64,000 nucleotides of DNA. It comes from Bacteroidaceae bacterium (GTDB lineage: Bacteria > Bacteroidota > Bacteroidia > Bacteroidales > Bacteroidaceae). How positions within the stretch are numbered: the first letter of the stretch is position 1; each line of letters starts with the position of its first letter. Positions 42,504 to 51,009 of this stretch are shown in pieces. A program made the position numbers and the translations under genes. The notes under the pieces were generated by a model, which worked only from the letters and a program-made list of their open reading frames with translations, was not told where the DNA came from and made no database searches. The stretch spans positions 43,060 through 107,059 of the forward strand of contig JAFZWM010000025.1 in the NCBI GenBank assembly GCA_017617315.1, in the 5' to 3' direction.

Positions 42504-42827
42504 ATGAATCAGTACGAAACCGTTTTCATTTTAACTCCCGTTTTATCTGATGAGCAGATGAAGGAAGCGGTAGAGAAATTCAAAGGTATCCTTGCTGAAG
42601 AAAACAGCGAGATTATCAATGAAGAAAGCTGGGGCCTGAAGAAGTTGGCTTATCCAATCGATAAGAAGTCAACAGGTTTCTATCAGTTGATCGAGTTTAA
42701 GGCAGAGCCTACAACAATCGCTAAGTTGGAGGTTAACTTCCGTCGTGACGAGCGCGTGCTCCGTTACTTGACCGTTAAGTTGGACAAGTACGCTGCAGAG
42801 TATGCTGCTAAGAGAAGAAACAAGTAA
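42504..42827 (+). CDS. rpsF: 30S ribosomal protein bS6
   Basis: The 107-residue protein has bS6 signatures [34 protein letters not shown] and [13 protein letters not shown]. It pairs with bS18 in the platform of the 30S subunit. First gene of a three-gene ribosomal operon. No Shine-Dalgarno sequence precedes it. Confidence 0.97.
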   Translation: MNQYETVFILTPVLSDEQMKEAVEKFKGILAEENSEIINEESWGLKKLAYPIDKKSTGFYQLIEFKAEPTTIAKLEVNFRRDERVLRYLTVKLDKYAAEYAAKRRNK

Positions 42828-42832
42828 TTATT

Positions 42833-42841
42833 AAAAGGAGG
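42833..42841 (+). promoter_or_regulatory. strong Shine-Dalgarno sequence of rpsR
   Basis: AAAAGGAGG ends 8 bases before the rpsR start codon. Such a perfect site is unusual in this window, where most genes have none. Confidence 0.85.
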
Positions 42842-42849
42842 AATTAATT

Positions 42850-43116
42850 ATGGCACAGCAATCAGAAATCAGATACTTAACTCCACCAACCGTAGATGTT
42901 AAGAAGAAAAAGTATTGCCGTTTCAAGAAGAGCGGTATTAAGTACATCGATTACAAGGATCCTGAATTCTTGAAGAAGTTCTTGAATGAGCAGGGTAAGA
43001 TTCTTCCACGTCGTATTACAGGTACTTCTTTGAAGTTCCAGCGTCGTGTTGCTCAGGCAGTGAAGAGAGCACGCCACTTGGCTTTGCTTCCATTTGTAAC
43101 TGATATGATGAAATAA
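42850..43116 (+). CDS. rpsR: 30S ribosomal protein bS18
   Basis: The 88-residue protein has the bS18 core [52 protein letters not shown]. It binds next to bS6 and, in Bacteroidetes ribosomes, near the anti-Shine-Dalgarno end of 16S rRNA. It is preceded by a strong Shine-Dalgarno sequence. Confidence 0.97.
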   Translation: MAQQSEIRYLTPPTVDVKKKKYCRFKKSGIKYIDYKDPEFLKKFLNEQGKILPRRITGTSLKFQRRVAQAVKRARHLALLPFVTDMMK

Positions 43117-43120
43117 TAAA

Positions 43121-43128
43121 AAGGAGGG
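43121..43128 (+). promoter_or_regulatory. strong Shine-Dalgarno sequence of rplI
   Basis: AAGGAGGG lies 6 bases before the rplI start codon. Confidence 0.85.
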
Positions 43129-43134
43129 ACAAGT

Positions 43135-43584
43135 ATGGAAATTATATTGAAAGAAGACGTTCAGAACTTAGGTTTCAAGAACGACATCGTTACAGTGAAG
43201 AACGGCTATGGTCGTAACTTCCTTATCCCTACTGGTAAGGCTATCGTTGCTACAGCATCTGCTAAGAAGGTTCTTGCAGAGGAGTTGAAGCAGAAGGCTA
43301 AGAAGCTTGAGAAGATCAAGAACGAGGCTCAGGCTCTTGCAGACAGCTTGAAGGACGTTGCTCTTCAGATGTCTGTTAAGGTTAGCGCAGCTGGTGCAGT
43401 TTACGGTTCTGTTACTGCAGCAAATGTTGCTGACGAGCTTAGCAAGAAGGGCTTTGCTGTTGACAAGAAGGCTGTTTCAATGAAGGATATCAAGGCTCTT
43501 GGTGAGTTTAAGGCTGTTCTTAAGCTTCACAAGGAGGTTACTGTTGAGGTCCCAGTAGTTGTAGTAGCTGAGGCAGAAGCTTAA
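43135..43584 (+). CDS. rplI: 50S ribosomal protein bL9
   Basis: The 149-residue protein has the bL9 N-domain MEIILKEDVQNLGFKNDIV followed by VKNGYGRNFLIPTGKAI, a Lys/Glu-rich connecting helix and the C-domain (GAVYGSVTAANVADEL). Last gene of the operon, closed by a strong terminator. Confidence 0.97.
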   Translation: MEIILKEDVQNLGFKNDIVTVKNGYGRNFLIPTGKAIVATASAKKVLAEELKQKAKKLEKIKNEAQALADSLKDVALQMSVKVSAAGAVYGSVTAANVADELSKKGFAVDKKAVSMKDIKALGEFKAVLKLHKEVTVEVPVVVVAEAEA

Positions 43585-43615
43585 TTAAAAATCTGTAAAG
43601 GATTTAAATCATTAT

Positions 43616-43648
43616 AAAAGGAGTACGTTTTAGTACTCCTTTTTTTTG
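43616..43648 (+). terminator. terminator of the rpsF operon
   Basis: AAAAGGAGTAC and GTACTCCTTTT form an 11-bp stem around GTTTTA, followed by a T-run. The following stretch to 43933 is AT-rich, with no gene and no clear -7 box. Confidence 0.92.
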
Positions 43649-43933
43649 TGTCCTGTTGCGTGGCCTTGCTTTTTTTTGTCTTCGTATTTGTTGGATAATA
43701 CCGTCGTGCCATTTGATGAATTTATGTTGTGAAGCATTGTTTGGTGTTATAATGGCAGATGAAGGCTAATTTTTGTGTCTATTTAATATTTTCGGTGCAA
43801 AAAAAGTAAGAATATGTTTGTTTTTCTCGCAAAAAAAAGCGACATTTGCAATGTTGTTTTACGAATAATTAGTTTTTAATTTAAACCATTAAGCCTATTG
43901 ACAATTTTTACTCTAACAAAAATTGTTTAAATT

Positions 43934-44524
43934 ATGAAGTCATACAAGAACCATTCCGATGAGGAACTGGTTAAACTTTATGTTCAGGGTAATAATGAGG
44001 CCTTTGATACACTCCTTAGTCGATACAACACCAAGGTGTACAGCTATATCTATGGTTTCGTACACAATGAGGCGTTGGCTGAGGACTTGTTTCAAGAAAC
44101 GTTTATTAAAGCCATCGTCACTCTAAAGCAGGGTGGTTATTCAGAGAGTGGCAAGTTCTCGTCGTGGCTCATGCGTATTGCGCACAACAAGGTTTTCGAT
44201 GTTTTCAGACTTGAGAAGCACGACAATACCGTTAGTAACGATGAGTACGAGGTCGATTTGTTCGACTATAGTCAGTTGCTCGAAAGCAATATCGAGGACA
44301 GCATCGTTGCCGACCAGACCATTGACGAGCTCAACTATCTGATAACTCTTCTTAACGAAGACCAGCGCGAGATAATACGGATGCGCTACTATCAGGAGCT
44401 GAGCTTCAAGGAAATTGCCGATATTACGGGCGTTAGCATCAATACGGCTTTGGGGCGGATGCGCTATGCAATTCTGAATCTCAGAAAGCTGGCTGAAGAA
44501 AAAAATATGCTTTTCCAATATTAA
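43934..44524 (+). CDS. ECF-type RNA polymerase sigma factor
   Basis: The 196-residue protein has sigma region 2 (EELVKLYVQGNNEAFDTLLSRY, EDLFQETFIKA, FSSWLMRIAHNKVFD) and region 4 (LNEDQREIIRMRYYQELSFKEIADITGVSINTALGRMRYAI). No anti-sigma gene is adjacent, so its control is not visible. It is monocistronic, followed by a terminator. Confidence 0.92.
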   Translation: MKSYKNHSDEELVKLYVQGNNEAFDTLLSRYNTKVYSYIYGFVHNEALAEDLFQETFIKAIVTLKQGGYSESGKFSSWLMRIAHNKVFDVFRLEKHDNTVSNDEYEVDLFDYSQLLESNIEDSIVADQTIDELNYLITLLNEDQREIIRMRYYQELSFKEIADITGVSINTALGRMRYAILNLRKLAEEKNMLFQY

Positions 44525-44529
44525 AACAT

Positions 44530-44560
44530 ACACTCTGCACAATAATGCAGAGTGTTTTTT
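44530..44560 (+). terminator. terminator of the sigma factor gene
   Basis: ACACTCTGCA and TGCAGAGTGT form a perfect 10-bp stem around CAATAA, followed by a T-run. Confidence 0.9.
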
Positions 44561-44593
44561 CGTTTTAACAGAAACATTAAAAAGTTTCTGCCT

Positions 44594-44758
44594 ATGGAGA
44601 AAGATTCTACTTTAGTAAAGAAAGCATCATCTTTAAAGTCGCGTAAGGTGGTTTTGAAGCCATCTAAGAAAACGCTCGATTTTATCCGTAACTTTGCGCA
44701 CAACTATAATGCCTGCGCAGTAAGTAAAGGAACATATCTAACAATGTCGTGGAACTGA
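44594..44758 (+). CDS. 54-residue basic conserved-looking protein
   Basis: The small frame encodes a Lys-rich N-terminal half (MEKDSTLVKKASSLKSRKVV) and an amphipathic end KKTLDFIRNFAHNYNACAVS. The start at 44594 is chosen because upstream codons overlap the sigma-gene terminator. Its stop overlaps the rpe start as TGATG, so the two are translationally coupled. Function unknown; I do not recognise a characterised family. Confidence 0.65.
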   Translation: MEKDSTLVKKASSLKSRKVVLKPSKKTLDFIRNFAHNYNACAVSKGTYLTMSWN

Positions 44759-45408
44759 TGGGCAAGATTATTTCACCTTCTTTGTTGTCGGCAAACTTTG
44801 CCAATCTTGAGCGCGATTTCGAGATGCTGAACGGCAGCGACGCCGATTGGGTACATATAGATATTATGGACGGCGTTTTTGTGCCGAATATCAGTTTTGG
44901 ATTCCCTGTTTTGAAATATGTGGCAAAATTGAGTCAGAAACCGCTCGACGTGCATCTGATGATTGTTCAGCCCGACAAGTTTGTGAGCGAGGTGCGCGAC
45001 CTTGGCACATATATGATGAATGTTCATTTTGAGGCTTGCACGCATCTGCATCGCACAATACAGCAGATAAAGCAGGCGGGCATGAAGGCTGCCGTAACGC
45101 TAAATCCGGCAACTCCCGTGTGTATGCTCGAGGATATTCTGCCAGAGTTGGACATGGTTCTTCTGATGAGTGTAAACCCGGGCTTTGGCGGTCAGAAGTT
45201 CATTATGAACACCTTGAAAAAGGTTGAGCAGCTGAAGGGGATGCGCAACCGAATGGGATTGAATACCATTATTGAGATTGACGGAGGCGTGAACCTTGAG
45301 ACAGGAAAGCTTCTTTCGGATGCCGGAGCCGATGCTCTTGTGGCTGGAAGTGCCGTTTTCAAGGCCGATGATCCGATAAAGATGATAAGGGAACTGAAGG
45401 CTTTGTAG
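44758..45408 (+). CDS. rpe: ribulose-phosphate 3-epimerase
   Basis: The 216-residue TIM-barrel enzyme interconverts ribulose 5-phosphate and xylulose 5-phosphate in the pentose phosphate pathway. Seen: ISPSLLSANFANLERD, VHIDIMDGVFVPNISFG, DVHLMIVQPDKF, LMSVNPGFGGQKFI and IEIDGGVN. The ATG at 44758 overlaps the stop of the small upstream gene. comEC follows after 3 bases. Confidence 0.96.
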   Translation: MGKIISPSLLSANFANLERDFEMLNGSDADWVHIDIMDGVFVPNISFGFPVLKYVAKLSQKPLDVHLMIVQPDKFVSEVRDLGTYMMNVHFEACTHLHRTIQQIKQAGMKAAVTLNPATPVCMLEDILPELDMVLLMSVNPGFGGQKFIMNTLKKVEQLKGMRNRMGLNTIIEIDGGVNLETGKLLSDAGADALVAGSAVFKADDPIKMIRELKAL

Positions 45409-45411
45409 CGA

Positions 45412-47343
45412 ATGATAAGAGTTCTGCTGCCCATAATTGCCGGAATTGTGCTCGCTGGCTTTTTGCCGTCGGGCTGCATGTTGCCGCTTTTGGGGCTTGC
45501 GGTTCTGTGCTGCATAGCGTTTTCAGTCTATTCTAAGCGGAATTATGTTTCCGTTGTTTTGTTGGGCGTGTGCTTCGTGCTTATTGGCACGGTGCGCACG
45601 CTTTGTTTTTACCATTCACATTCGTATGCGTGGAGCGATGAGCAGAAACTGTATTCTGTCGTAGTAAGGGATATTCAGAAGAGTAGCGAGAAGTATGTCC
45701 GTCTGAATGCCGACTGCTTTATGGCTCTTGATACGGCTGGAAATGTCGAGAATATACCTGACATCAGTTGCAAAATAGTCTTTCTGAAGGATAAAAAGGC
45801 GGCAAGCCATGATTTTTGCGAAGGCGATACCGTAACCTTCTATTCGCAGATGTTCTCGCCTTGCACAACCGGCAATCGTTACGAGTGGAACGAGGAACTC
45901 TATCTGAAAAGTCGCGGCATTGGCGGCACATCTGTCGTTTACGGTAATCATATAGCTGATTATCGGGCGGCGGCGAATCATTCTTTCTTGAAGAAGACTC
46001 GTGATGCGATAGAGAATGTCATCTTGTCGCTCTCGTTGGATAAGGAGAAGGAAGCGATTGTAAGCGCGCTTGTGCTCGGCAACCGGTCGGGGCTGACTTA
46101 CGACATGCGGCAGAAGTATTCGCGCGTGGGAATAAGTCATATACTTGCCTTGTCAGGCTTGCATCTCGGAATTATCTATTGCATTCTCAGCTATCTGCTT
46201 TTCGGCGTTTTCAGAAAGGGTAGGGCAAGGACTGTTGCCTCGCTTTTTATTATCGCTTTTTTGTGGGGCTATGTCATGGTTGTGGGGATGCCTTACTCGC
46301 TTGTGCGTGCAGCCATTCTTACGACGTTGTGCATGGTTGCCGCTTGGCTCAGGAGAGATGCTTGGAGCGTCGGCAACTTGGTGTTTGCTGCGACCGCCAT
46401 CTTGTTGGTTTCGCCGGGTGCGTTGTATGACGTAGGCTTTCAGCTGTCGTTTATGGCTTGCCTTGCGATAATGAAGTTCCAGCCGCTTTTCGGCAACCGT
46501 TTTCAGGGCAACAAAGTGCTGAAGTATATCTTTGGCATCATTACCGTATCGTTTTCTGCTCAGATAGGTGTTGCTCCGCTTAGTATTCTGTATTTCCACA
46601 ATTTCCCATCGTACTTTTTCATATCCAATTTGTTCGCCGTTCCGCTGGTGTTTGTAATTGTTGGCTCGTTGTTCGTTTTGCTGCCGTTATGCGCCATCGT
46701 TCCGGGTGTTACGCAAATTGCATCATGGTGCATTAGTTCCGAGGTGGCGGTTTTGAATACTTGTGCCGATTTTGTTGGCGGATTGTGGGGCGCATCTGCC
46801 GGACCGTTTTATCCAACGATTGTTCAGGTGGTGTTGATGTATCTTGTGCTGATTGCCGTTTACAAGATGCTCTGCAAGTCAAATGTGCGCGTTCTGCAAG
46901 TTGGAATGATATTCGTGCTTCTGCTCGTCGTGAGCCAGATTTATTGCCTTGTTTCGGACAGTAAGCAGATGTTTGTGTGCGACAATTTCGGCAGCCCTGA
47001 AATAGGACTTGTAAGCTACGGCAAGACTGTCAGCCAGATTTCGCACGACGATTGGGAGGAAACGGACGGCTTGCTTACGGTTGGCGGAAAGAAGATTCTG
47101 ATGCTCGATTCGGACAAATGGAACTATCGTGTTGCCGCGAATAGGCTGAAGGTCGATTATATCGTTGTCTGCAAGGGCTACAAGGGGCATCTGAAAGATG
47201 TGGCAGGTCTGTTCGAGGTGCATAATTGGGTTCTGCATTCGTCGCTTACCGATTTCTGGCGGCGGAGATACATAGCCGAATTGAGCGAGATGAAAATCGT
47301 GCCGTTCGACATGAAGAAAAGCGGAATGTTAGATGTAAAATAA
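45412..47343 (+). CDS. comEC: ComEC/Rec2-family DNA-uptake channel protein
   Basis: The 643-residue inner-membrane protein has two N-terminal helices, a soluble DUF4131-like domain, and the Competence domain: LVLGNRSGLTYDMRQKYSRVGISHILALSGLHLGI, then YSLVRAAILTTLCMVAAWLRRDA and further helices. The C-terminal tail (about residues 510-643) lacks the HxHxDH motif of the metallo-beta-lactamase domain found in Firmicutes ComEC. By family it would carry single-stranded DNA across the inner membrane. Its place after rpe is probably coincidental co-transcription. Confidence 0.9.
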   Translation: MIRVLLPIIAGIVLAGFLPSGCMLPLLGLAVLCCIAFSVYSKRNYVSVVLLGVCFVLIGTVRTLCFYHSHSYAWSDEQKLYSVVVRDIQKSSEKYVRLNADCFMALDTAGNVENIPDISCKIVFLKDKKAASHDFCEGDTVTFYSQMFSPCTTGNRYEWNEELYLKSRGIGGTSVVYGNHIADYRAAANHSFLKKTRDAIENVILSLSLDKEKEAIVSALVLGNRSGLTYDMRQKYSRVGISHILALSGLHLGIIYCILSYLLFGVFRKGRARTVASLFIIAFLWGYVMVVGMPYSLVRAAILTTLCMVAAWLRRDAWSVGNLVFAATAILLVSPGALYDVGFQLSFMACLAIMKFQPLFGNRFQGNKVLKYIFGIITVSFSAQIGVAPLSILYFHNFPSYFFISNLFAVPLVFVIVGSLFVLLPLCAIVPGVTQIASWCISSEVAVLNTCADFVGGLWGASAGPFYPTIVQVVLMYLVLIAVYKMLCKSNVRVLQVGMIFVLLLVVSQIYCLVSDSKQMFVCDNFGSPEIGLVSYGKTVSQISHDDWEETDGLLTVGGKKILMLDSDKWNYRVAANRLKVDYIVVCKGYKGHLKDVAGLFEVHNWVLHSSLTDFWRRRYIAELSEMKIVPFDMKKSGMLDVK

Positions 47344-47377
47344 AAGCGTGCAACTCTTTGGGGGCTGCACGCTTTTT
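47342..47377. terminator. bidirectional terminator
   Basis: AAAAGCGTGCA and TGCACGCTTTTT form a stem of about 11 bp around ACTCTTTGGGGGC. It serves comEC and the convergent HD-GYP gene. Confidence 0.88.
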
Positions 47378-47381
47378 CTGT

Positions 47382-49430
47382 TTATTTTTCTTTCTCCTTT
47401 TCCTTCCAGTATCTTGTGTAGAGCTTGTAGTAATTGTCATAACGTCCGGTACTTACATGCTGTTTCAGCTTTTCGTACACATCCTTGTTAGACATTATGA
47501 ATGATATCAGCTTAGGATTGAACTGCGTTCCCGACAGTTCGTCGAACTCTTGCATCACCGTTTCGAACGACTTTGGTGTGTGATAGTTTCGACCGATGTT
47601 CTCGGTGGCGGCATCCATGCAGTCTGTAACCGTTACGAGACAGATGACAGGGAAGTACGGCGATTTTCTGTTCTTGAATTTTGGCGGATAGCCGTCGCCG
47701 TCGAACCACTTGTGATGTCCGAGCGCGATGTCCTGATACTTCTTCAGCGACTCGTCTATGGCGAAGAACGGAAGCGATTTCTCAGGGTGCATCTGTATGA
47801 TGTCGAACTCATGGTTCGTCAGCTTTCTGTAGCAGTTGTTGATGATGGTTGGCATGTTGATTTTTCCGAGGTCGTGATAGATTGCTGCGTAGTACACAAA
47901 GTCTATGAGCGAATCCTTTTTCTCTACCACATCGTATGCCGTTGGATATCCCGGAATTCCGGCGAAGAACTCGGGATGATTCTTTATCATGCCCTCTGCC
48001 AGAATCTTCGAAAGGTCGGCAACCATTGATACGTGGACGTATGTTGTAGGCTGCTCAACGACGATGAGCGAGAACAGAAGTTCGCGACGCTCTTTTGATG
48101 TGAGATATTTAAGTATTGAAGGCCTTGTTGCGATGTTAGACAGAATCATTCCCTTCTCGAACGGATACTGACCGTGAGGATAGCGCGAGAAAATGTCGAG
48201 CAGGCGGTTAAGATGATTCTTCATGTAAACGCCGCGTTTCTTCTCGCTCATCGTGGTGTGCTCAAGCACGGCAAGCTCGGTCTCGAACAGGTTGTTCATG
48301 TAATTGATTTTCAGATTCGGCGAGCCGGGGGCGAATTGCAGGTTAGGGTCGCTTGCCGTCAGCTTGTCAATCTGTGCAAGAGCCTTGTCCCAGCTAATGT
48401 GCCCCATGTAGGCCTCAATCATAAGGTCGTCGTAGCGCAGCAGACTGTAATATCTGTTTTTCAGGTCCTCGAACTTGTAGTCGATCTTCTTGCATGCGGC
48501 GATATAGGCATCGTATAACTGGTCGCGCAGCTCCGGATTGTTCTGTCCGCGACTTATGTATGTTGCAATGCCTCGGAAGTGGAACAGGTCGATGCTCCAT
48601 TTTGCAAACTCGTTAAGCAGACTGTCGCGGCGGAATATCTCGCGAACCTCGCGCGTTGCGTACATCTTCTGGATGTTGTTGGCAATCTCGCGGCTCTCTA
48701 CAAGCGATATGTTGCCGGCCTGCGTGTGCAGTAGCGACAGGTTTACGAATGCGGCTATGAAGTAGAATCGGTTGAGTGGATTGCGGAAGTGCGGAAAGCG
48801 GTCGCTCAGGTTCATCACCTTATGATAGTAAAGTTCCGAGCGCATCTCGGCCTCGCGGTCGCCCATTCGCGAACATTGGAAGTTAAGAAGTCCCGAACAC
48901 ATGTAGCAGAACACAAGGTGCTCAATATCCTGCTTCTCCTCGTAGTGGGGCAGCAGTATTCCCATAAGGTTCTCGTACAGGAAAATGTCGTTGATGTTGC
49001 GGTGATACAGGTCGCGCGTCCAATAGTACAGCGAATCGTATGCGGCCTCGGGCACGCTGTCGCTCTCGAAGTAGTCCTTCAGCTTTGTTATCTCCATGTT
49101 TGTCGAGGTGTAGATGTCCGAATATTTTCGTGCCCTGCGCTTAAACATGTTGGTCCACTTATCGTGGCTCAGGTTCATGAAGATACTGTCGTTGTATGTG
49201 TTATGCTTGCGGTAGGCATACACTATGTTGTTGAACGTGCGTCTGAAGTCGGGCGCTCCGTTGCCCAGTTTGGGCTGTTGCTTGTTAAGGTTGCGCTGTA
49301 GCCTTTCCTGCTTGTGAAACTCCTCTCGTGCCCACGATGTTCCGGCGGTAACGGAGTAGACATAGTTTTGCGCAGACGCAAGCACGGAGCATATTGCAAA
49401 TATTAAAAAAACAGTTAATCGTGATTTCAT
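47382..49430 (-). CDS. exported HD-GYP-domain protein
   Basis: The 682-residue protein starts with a clear signal peptide (MKSRLTVFLIFAICSVLASAQ). Residues of about 25-480 look helical and TPR-like. The C-terminal part holds a full HD-GYP set: YHDLGKINMP (near residue 515), MHPEKSLPF, LGHHKWFDGDGYPP and TVTDCMDAATE. HD-GYP domains usually hydrolyse cyclic di-GMP in the cytoplasm, but here no second membrane segment is seen that would bring the domain back inside, so it would sit in the periplasm. The substrate there is unknown. The gene is alone between two terminators. Confidence 0.82.
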   Translation of the reverse strand: MKSRLTVFLIFAICSVLASAQNYVYSVTAGTSWAREEFHKQERLQRNLNKQQPKLGNGAPDFRRTFNNIVYAYRKHNTYNDSIFMNLSHDKWTNMFKRRARKYSDIYTSTNMEITKLKDYFESDSVPEAAYDSLYYWTRDLYHRNINDIFLYENLMGILLPHYEEKQDIEHLVFCYMCSGLLNFQCSRMGDREAEMRSELYYHKVMNLSDRFPHFRNPLNRFYFIAAFVNLSLLHTQAGNISLVESREIANNIQKMYATREVREIFRRDSLLNEFAKWSIDLFHFRGIATYISRGQNNPELRDQLYDAYIAACKKIDYKFEDLKNRYYSLLRYDDLMIEAYMGHISWDKALAQIDKLTASDPNLQFAPGSPNLKINYMNNLFETELAVLEHTTMSEKKRGVYMKNHLNRLLDIFSRYPHGQYPFEKGMILSNIATRPSILKYLTSKERRELLFSLIVVEQPTTYVHVSMVADLSKILAEGMIKNHPEFFAGIPGYPTAYDVVEKKDSLIDFVYYAAIYHDLGKINMPTIINNCYRKLTNHEFDIIQMHPEKSLPFFAIDESLKKYQDIALGHHKWFDGDGYPPKFKNRKSPYFPVICLVTVTDCMDAATENIGRNYHTPKSFETVMQEFDELSGTQFNPKLISFIMSNKDVYEKLKQHVSTGRYDNYYKLYTRYWKEKEKEK

Positions 49431-49501
49431 ATTTGTTTGATAATTATCGATTTAAAGATGTATGACTATTGTGTTTTTAGAATAAGTGGTGTAAAGGTAC
49501 A

Positions 49502-49541
49502 AAAAAAATCCCACTCACAAACTGTGAATGGGATTTTTTTA
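49502..49541. terminator. bidirectional terminator after rpsU
   Basis: AATCCCA/TGGGATT plus TCAC/GTGA with one mismatch around AAACT, flanked by an A-run and a T-run. Confidence 0.85.
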
Positions 49542-49560
49542 TGCTTGACTGAATAAAATA

Positions 49561-49752
49561 TTATTCCTCAACACGGCGAAGCTGCTGTACATAAACAGCC
49601 TTCTCTCTCTTAAGACGGTTCTTAACAGATGGCTTGTCAAACTGCTGACGAGCTCTCAACTCTTTAACAACACCAGTCTTCTCGAACTTTCTTTTGAACT
49701 TCTTAAGAGCCTTTTCGATGCTATCGCCCTCTTTTACTGGAACTACGATCAT
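49561..49752 (-). CDS. rpsU: 30S ribosomal protein bS21
   Basis: The 63-residue protein has the bS21 pattern MIVVPVKEGDSIEKALKKFKRK followed by KLxxRQxFxKPSxxxRxK. In Bacteroidetes bS21 helps hide the anti-Shine-Dalgarno tail of 16S rRNA together with bS18 and bS6. No Shine-Dalgarno sequence precedes this gene (upstream reads AAATAAGAAAAA). It has its own promoter and terminator. Confidence 0.96.
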   Translation of the reverse strand: MIVVPVKEGDSIEKALKKFKRKFEKTGVVKELRARQQFDKPSVKNRLKREKAVYVQQLRRVEE

Positions 49753-49801
49753 TTTTTCTTATTTAGTTTAAAATTATTTTTTTCAGTTCTATTTCGGGGT
49801 G

Positions 49802-49809
49802 CAAAGATA
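49802..49809 (-). promoter_or_regulatory. -7 box of rpsU
   Basis: The minus strand reads TATCTTTG, matching TAnnTTTG, 49 bases before the start codon. Confidence 0.65.
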
Positions 49810-49841
49810 AACAAAAATAATGTCATAAAGAAAAAAAATAT

Positions 49842-49849
49842 TAAATTTG
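49842..49849 (+). promoter_or_regulatory. -7 box of the PP2C-like gene
   Basis: TAAATTTG matches TAnnTTTG. Its last base is the first base of a possible GTG start at 49849, which argues for the ATG at 49900. Confidence 0.55.
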
Positions 49850-49899
49850 TGGCGCGAAACTACAAAAAATCATTCAAAGATACTGACATAAAGCTTGGT

Positions 49900-50724
49900 A
49901 TGGATATAATTGAACAGTTTTCTAAGGGAAAAAATGAAAATCAGCCTTGCGAAGACAGGCTTGTCATTACCGACGACTATGTGGCGGTTATCGACGGCTC
50001 AACCAGCAAGGGAAACTTTACCTTCGACGGGATGCGCTCGGGCTTAATTGCTGCAAAACTGGTGGGCGACTGCATTGCCGAGATGTCGCGCCGCAGCACC
50101 GTGGGGCAGGCTGCAAGACTTATGACAAATACTATTGCCGACTTCTACAACGCTAACGAACTGATGGATAGGATGAAAGAAAATCCTGCCGACAGACCAA
50201 CGTGCAGCGTGGTTATCTACTCGGACTATCGCCGCGAGATTTGGCAGATAGGCGACTGTCTGGCAAAGGTGGGCGGCATGCTCTACGAGAACAGCAAGCC
50301 GCTTGAGGCCGAACTTGCCAAGATGCGAAGCACGATGCTAAGGCTCGAGATGCTTGGCGGAAAGACGGTAGGGCAGCTCCTGGCCGACGATACGGGGCGC
50401 AAGGCTATAATGCCTCTGCTAAAGCAGCAATGTATATGCCAGAACAACCCTGATGCCGGCGCGCTTGCCTATGGGGTGGTTGACGGCTTTAAAATCGTTG
50501 GCGAGCACATCAAGACTATTCCGCTTGCCGACTACAACGGCGATGTTATCCTTGCGTCGGACGGCTATCCTGTGTTGTGCCCAACGCTCTACGAGACCGA
50601 GGCGCGTCTTGCTGCCATTCTGAAGGAAGATCCTCTTTGCTACGACACCAACATGGCAACGAAAGCTATGGTTGAGGGCAACGAGAGTTTTGACGATAGA
50701 ACATATGTCCGTTTTCAGATTTAA
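49900..50724 (+). CDS. PP2C-like phosphatase-family protein
   Basis: The 274-residue cytoplasmic protein has PP2C-like motifs in order: CEDRLVITDDYVAVIDGSTSKG (two Asp of the metal site), MRSGLIAAKLV, WQIGDCLAKVGG, DVILASDGYPV and FDDRTYV. The match is remote but the Asp pattern is intact, so Mn/Mg-dependent Ser/Thr dephosphorylation is plausible. The ATG at 49900 is preferred because the promoter box ends where the alternative GTG at 49849 begins. If that GTG were used, 17 residues would be added. Confidence 0.65.
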   Translation: MDIIEQFSKGKNENQPCEDRLVITDDYVAVIDGSTSKGNFTFDGMRSGLIAAKLVGDCIAEMSRRSTVGQAARLMTNTIADFYNANELMDRMKENPADRPTCSVVIYSDYRREIWQIGDCLAKVGGMLYENSKPLEAELAKMRSTMLRLEMLGGKTVGQLLADDTGRKAIMPLLKQQCICQNNPDAGALAYGVVDGFKIVGEHIKTIPLADYNGDVILASDGYPVLCPTLYETEARLAAILKEDPLCYDTNMATKAMVEGNESFDDRTYVRFQI

Positions 50725-50743
50725 GCGGCTGAATCTTTGTCAA

Positions 50744-50788
50744 AAAAACTGCGTATTCCAATCACTCAGAAGGCGCAGTTTTTTTTGT
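50744..50788 (+). terminator. terminator of the PP2C-like gene
   Basis: AAAACTGCG and CGCAGTTTT form a 9-bp stem with a long loop and a T-run. It is the last recognisable feature of the housekeeping part. Confidence 0.75.
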
Positions 50789-50920
50789 ATCATCTCAATT
50801 GGTTGCCCGAAGTCCGTTCGCTTGTTACCTAAGTGGGAATTTTAATCGCAGGAAAGATTCTGTTTTTTAAATGATGACTTGCCACTTTGCGACATTTGGA
50901 GTCTGATTCTTCCATTTAAA

Positions 50921-50962
50921 TTGTTCGGGATTCCTTCGAGATGCGTTCGGGATTTTGTTCCT
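50921..50962 (-). repeat. S1: decayed copy of the coding linker repeat
   Basis: These 42 bases match the S2 and S3 repeats with one change from S3. On the minus strand they read KEQNPERISKESRTI and then a stop. The region just upstream is frameshifted relative to S2, so S1 is a relic with no tip attached. It lies at the far end of the toxin/immunity array. The rest of 50789-51009 holds nothing else recognisable. Confidence 0.7.
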
Positions 50963-51009
50963 TTTTTGGGGGGTGATTCTTGTTTTATTGCGCGGTTGGG
51001 AAATAAGTC

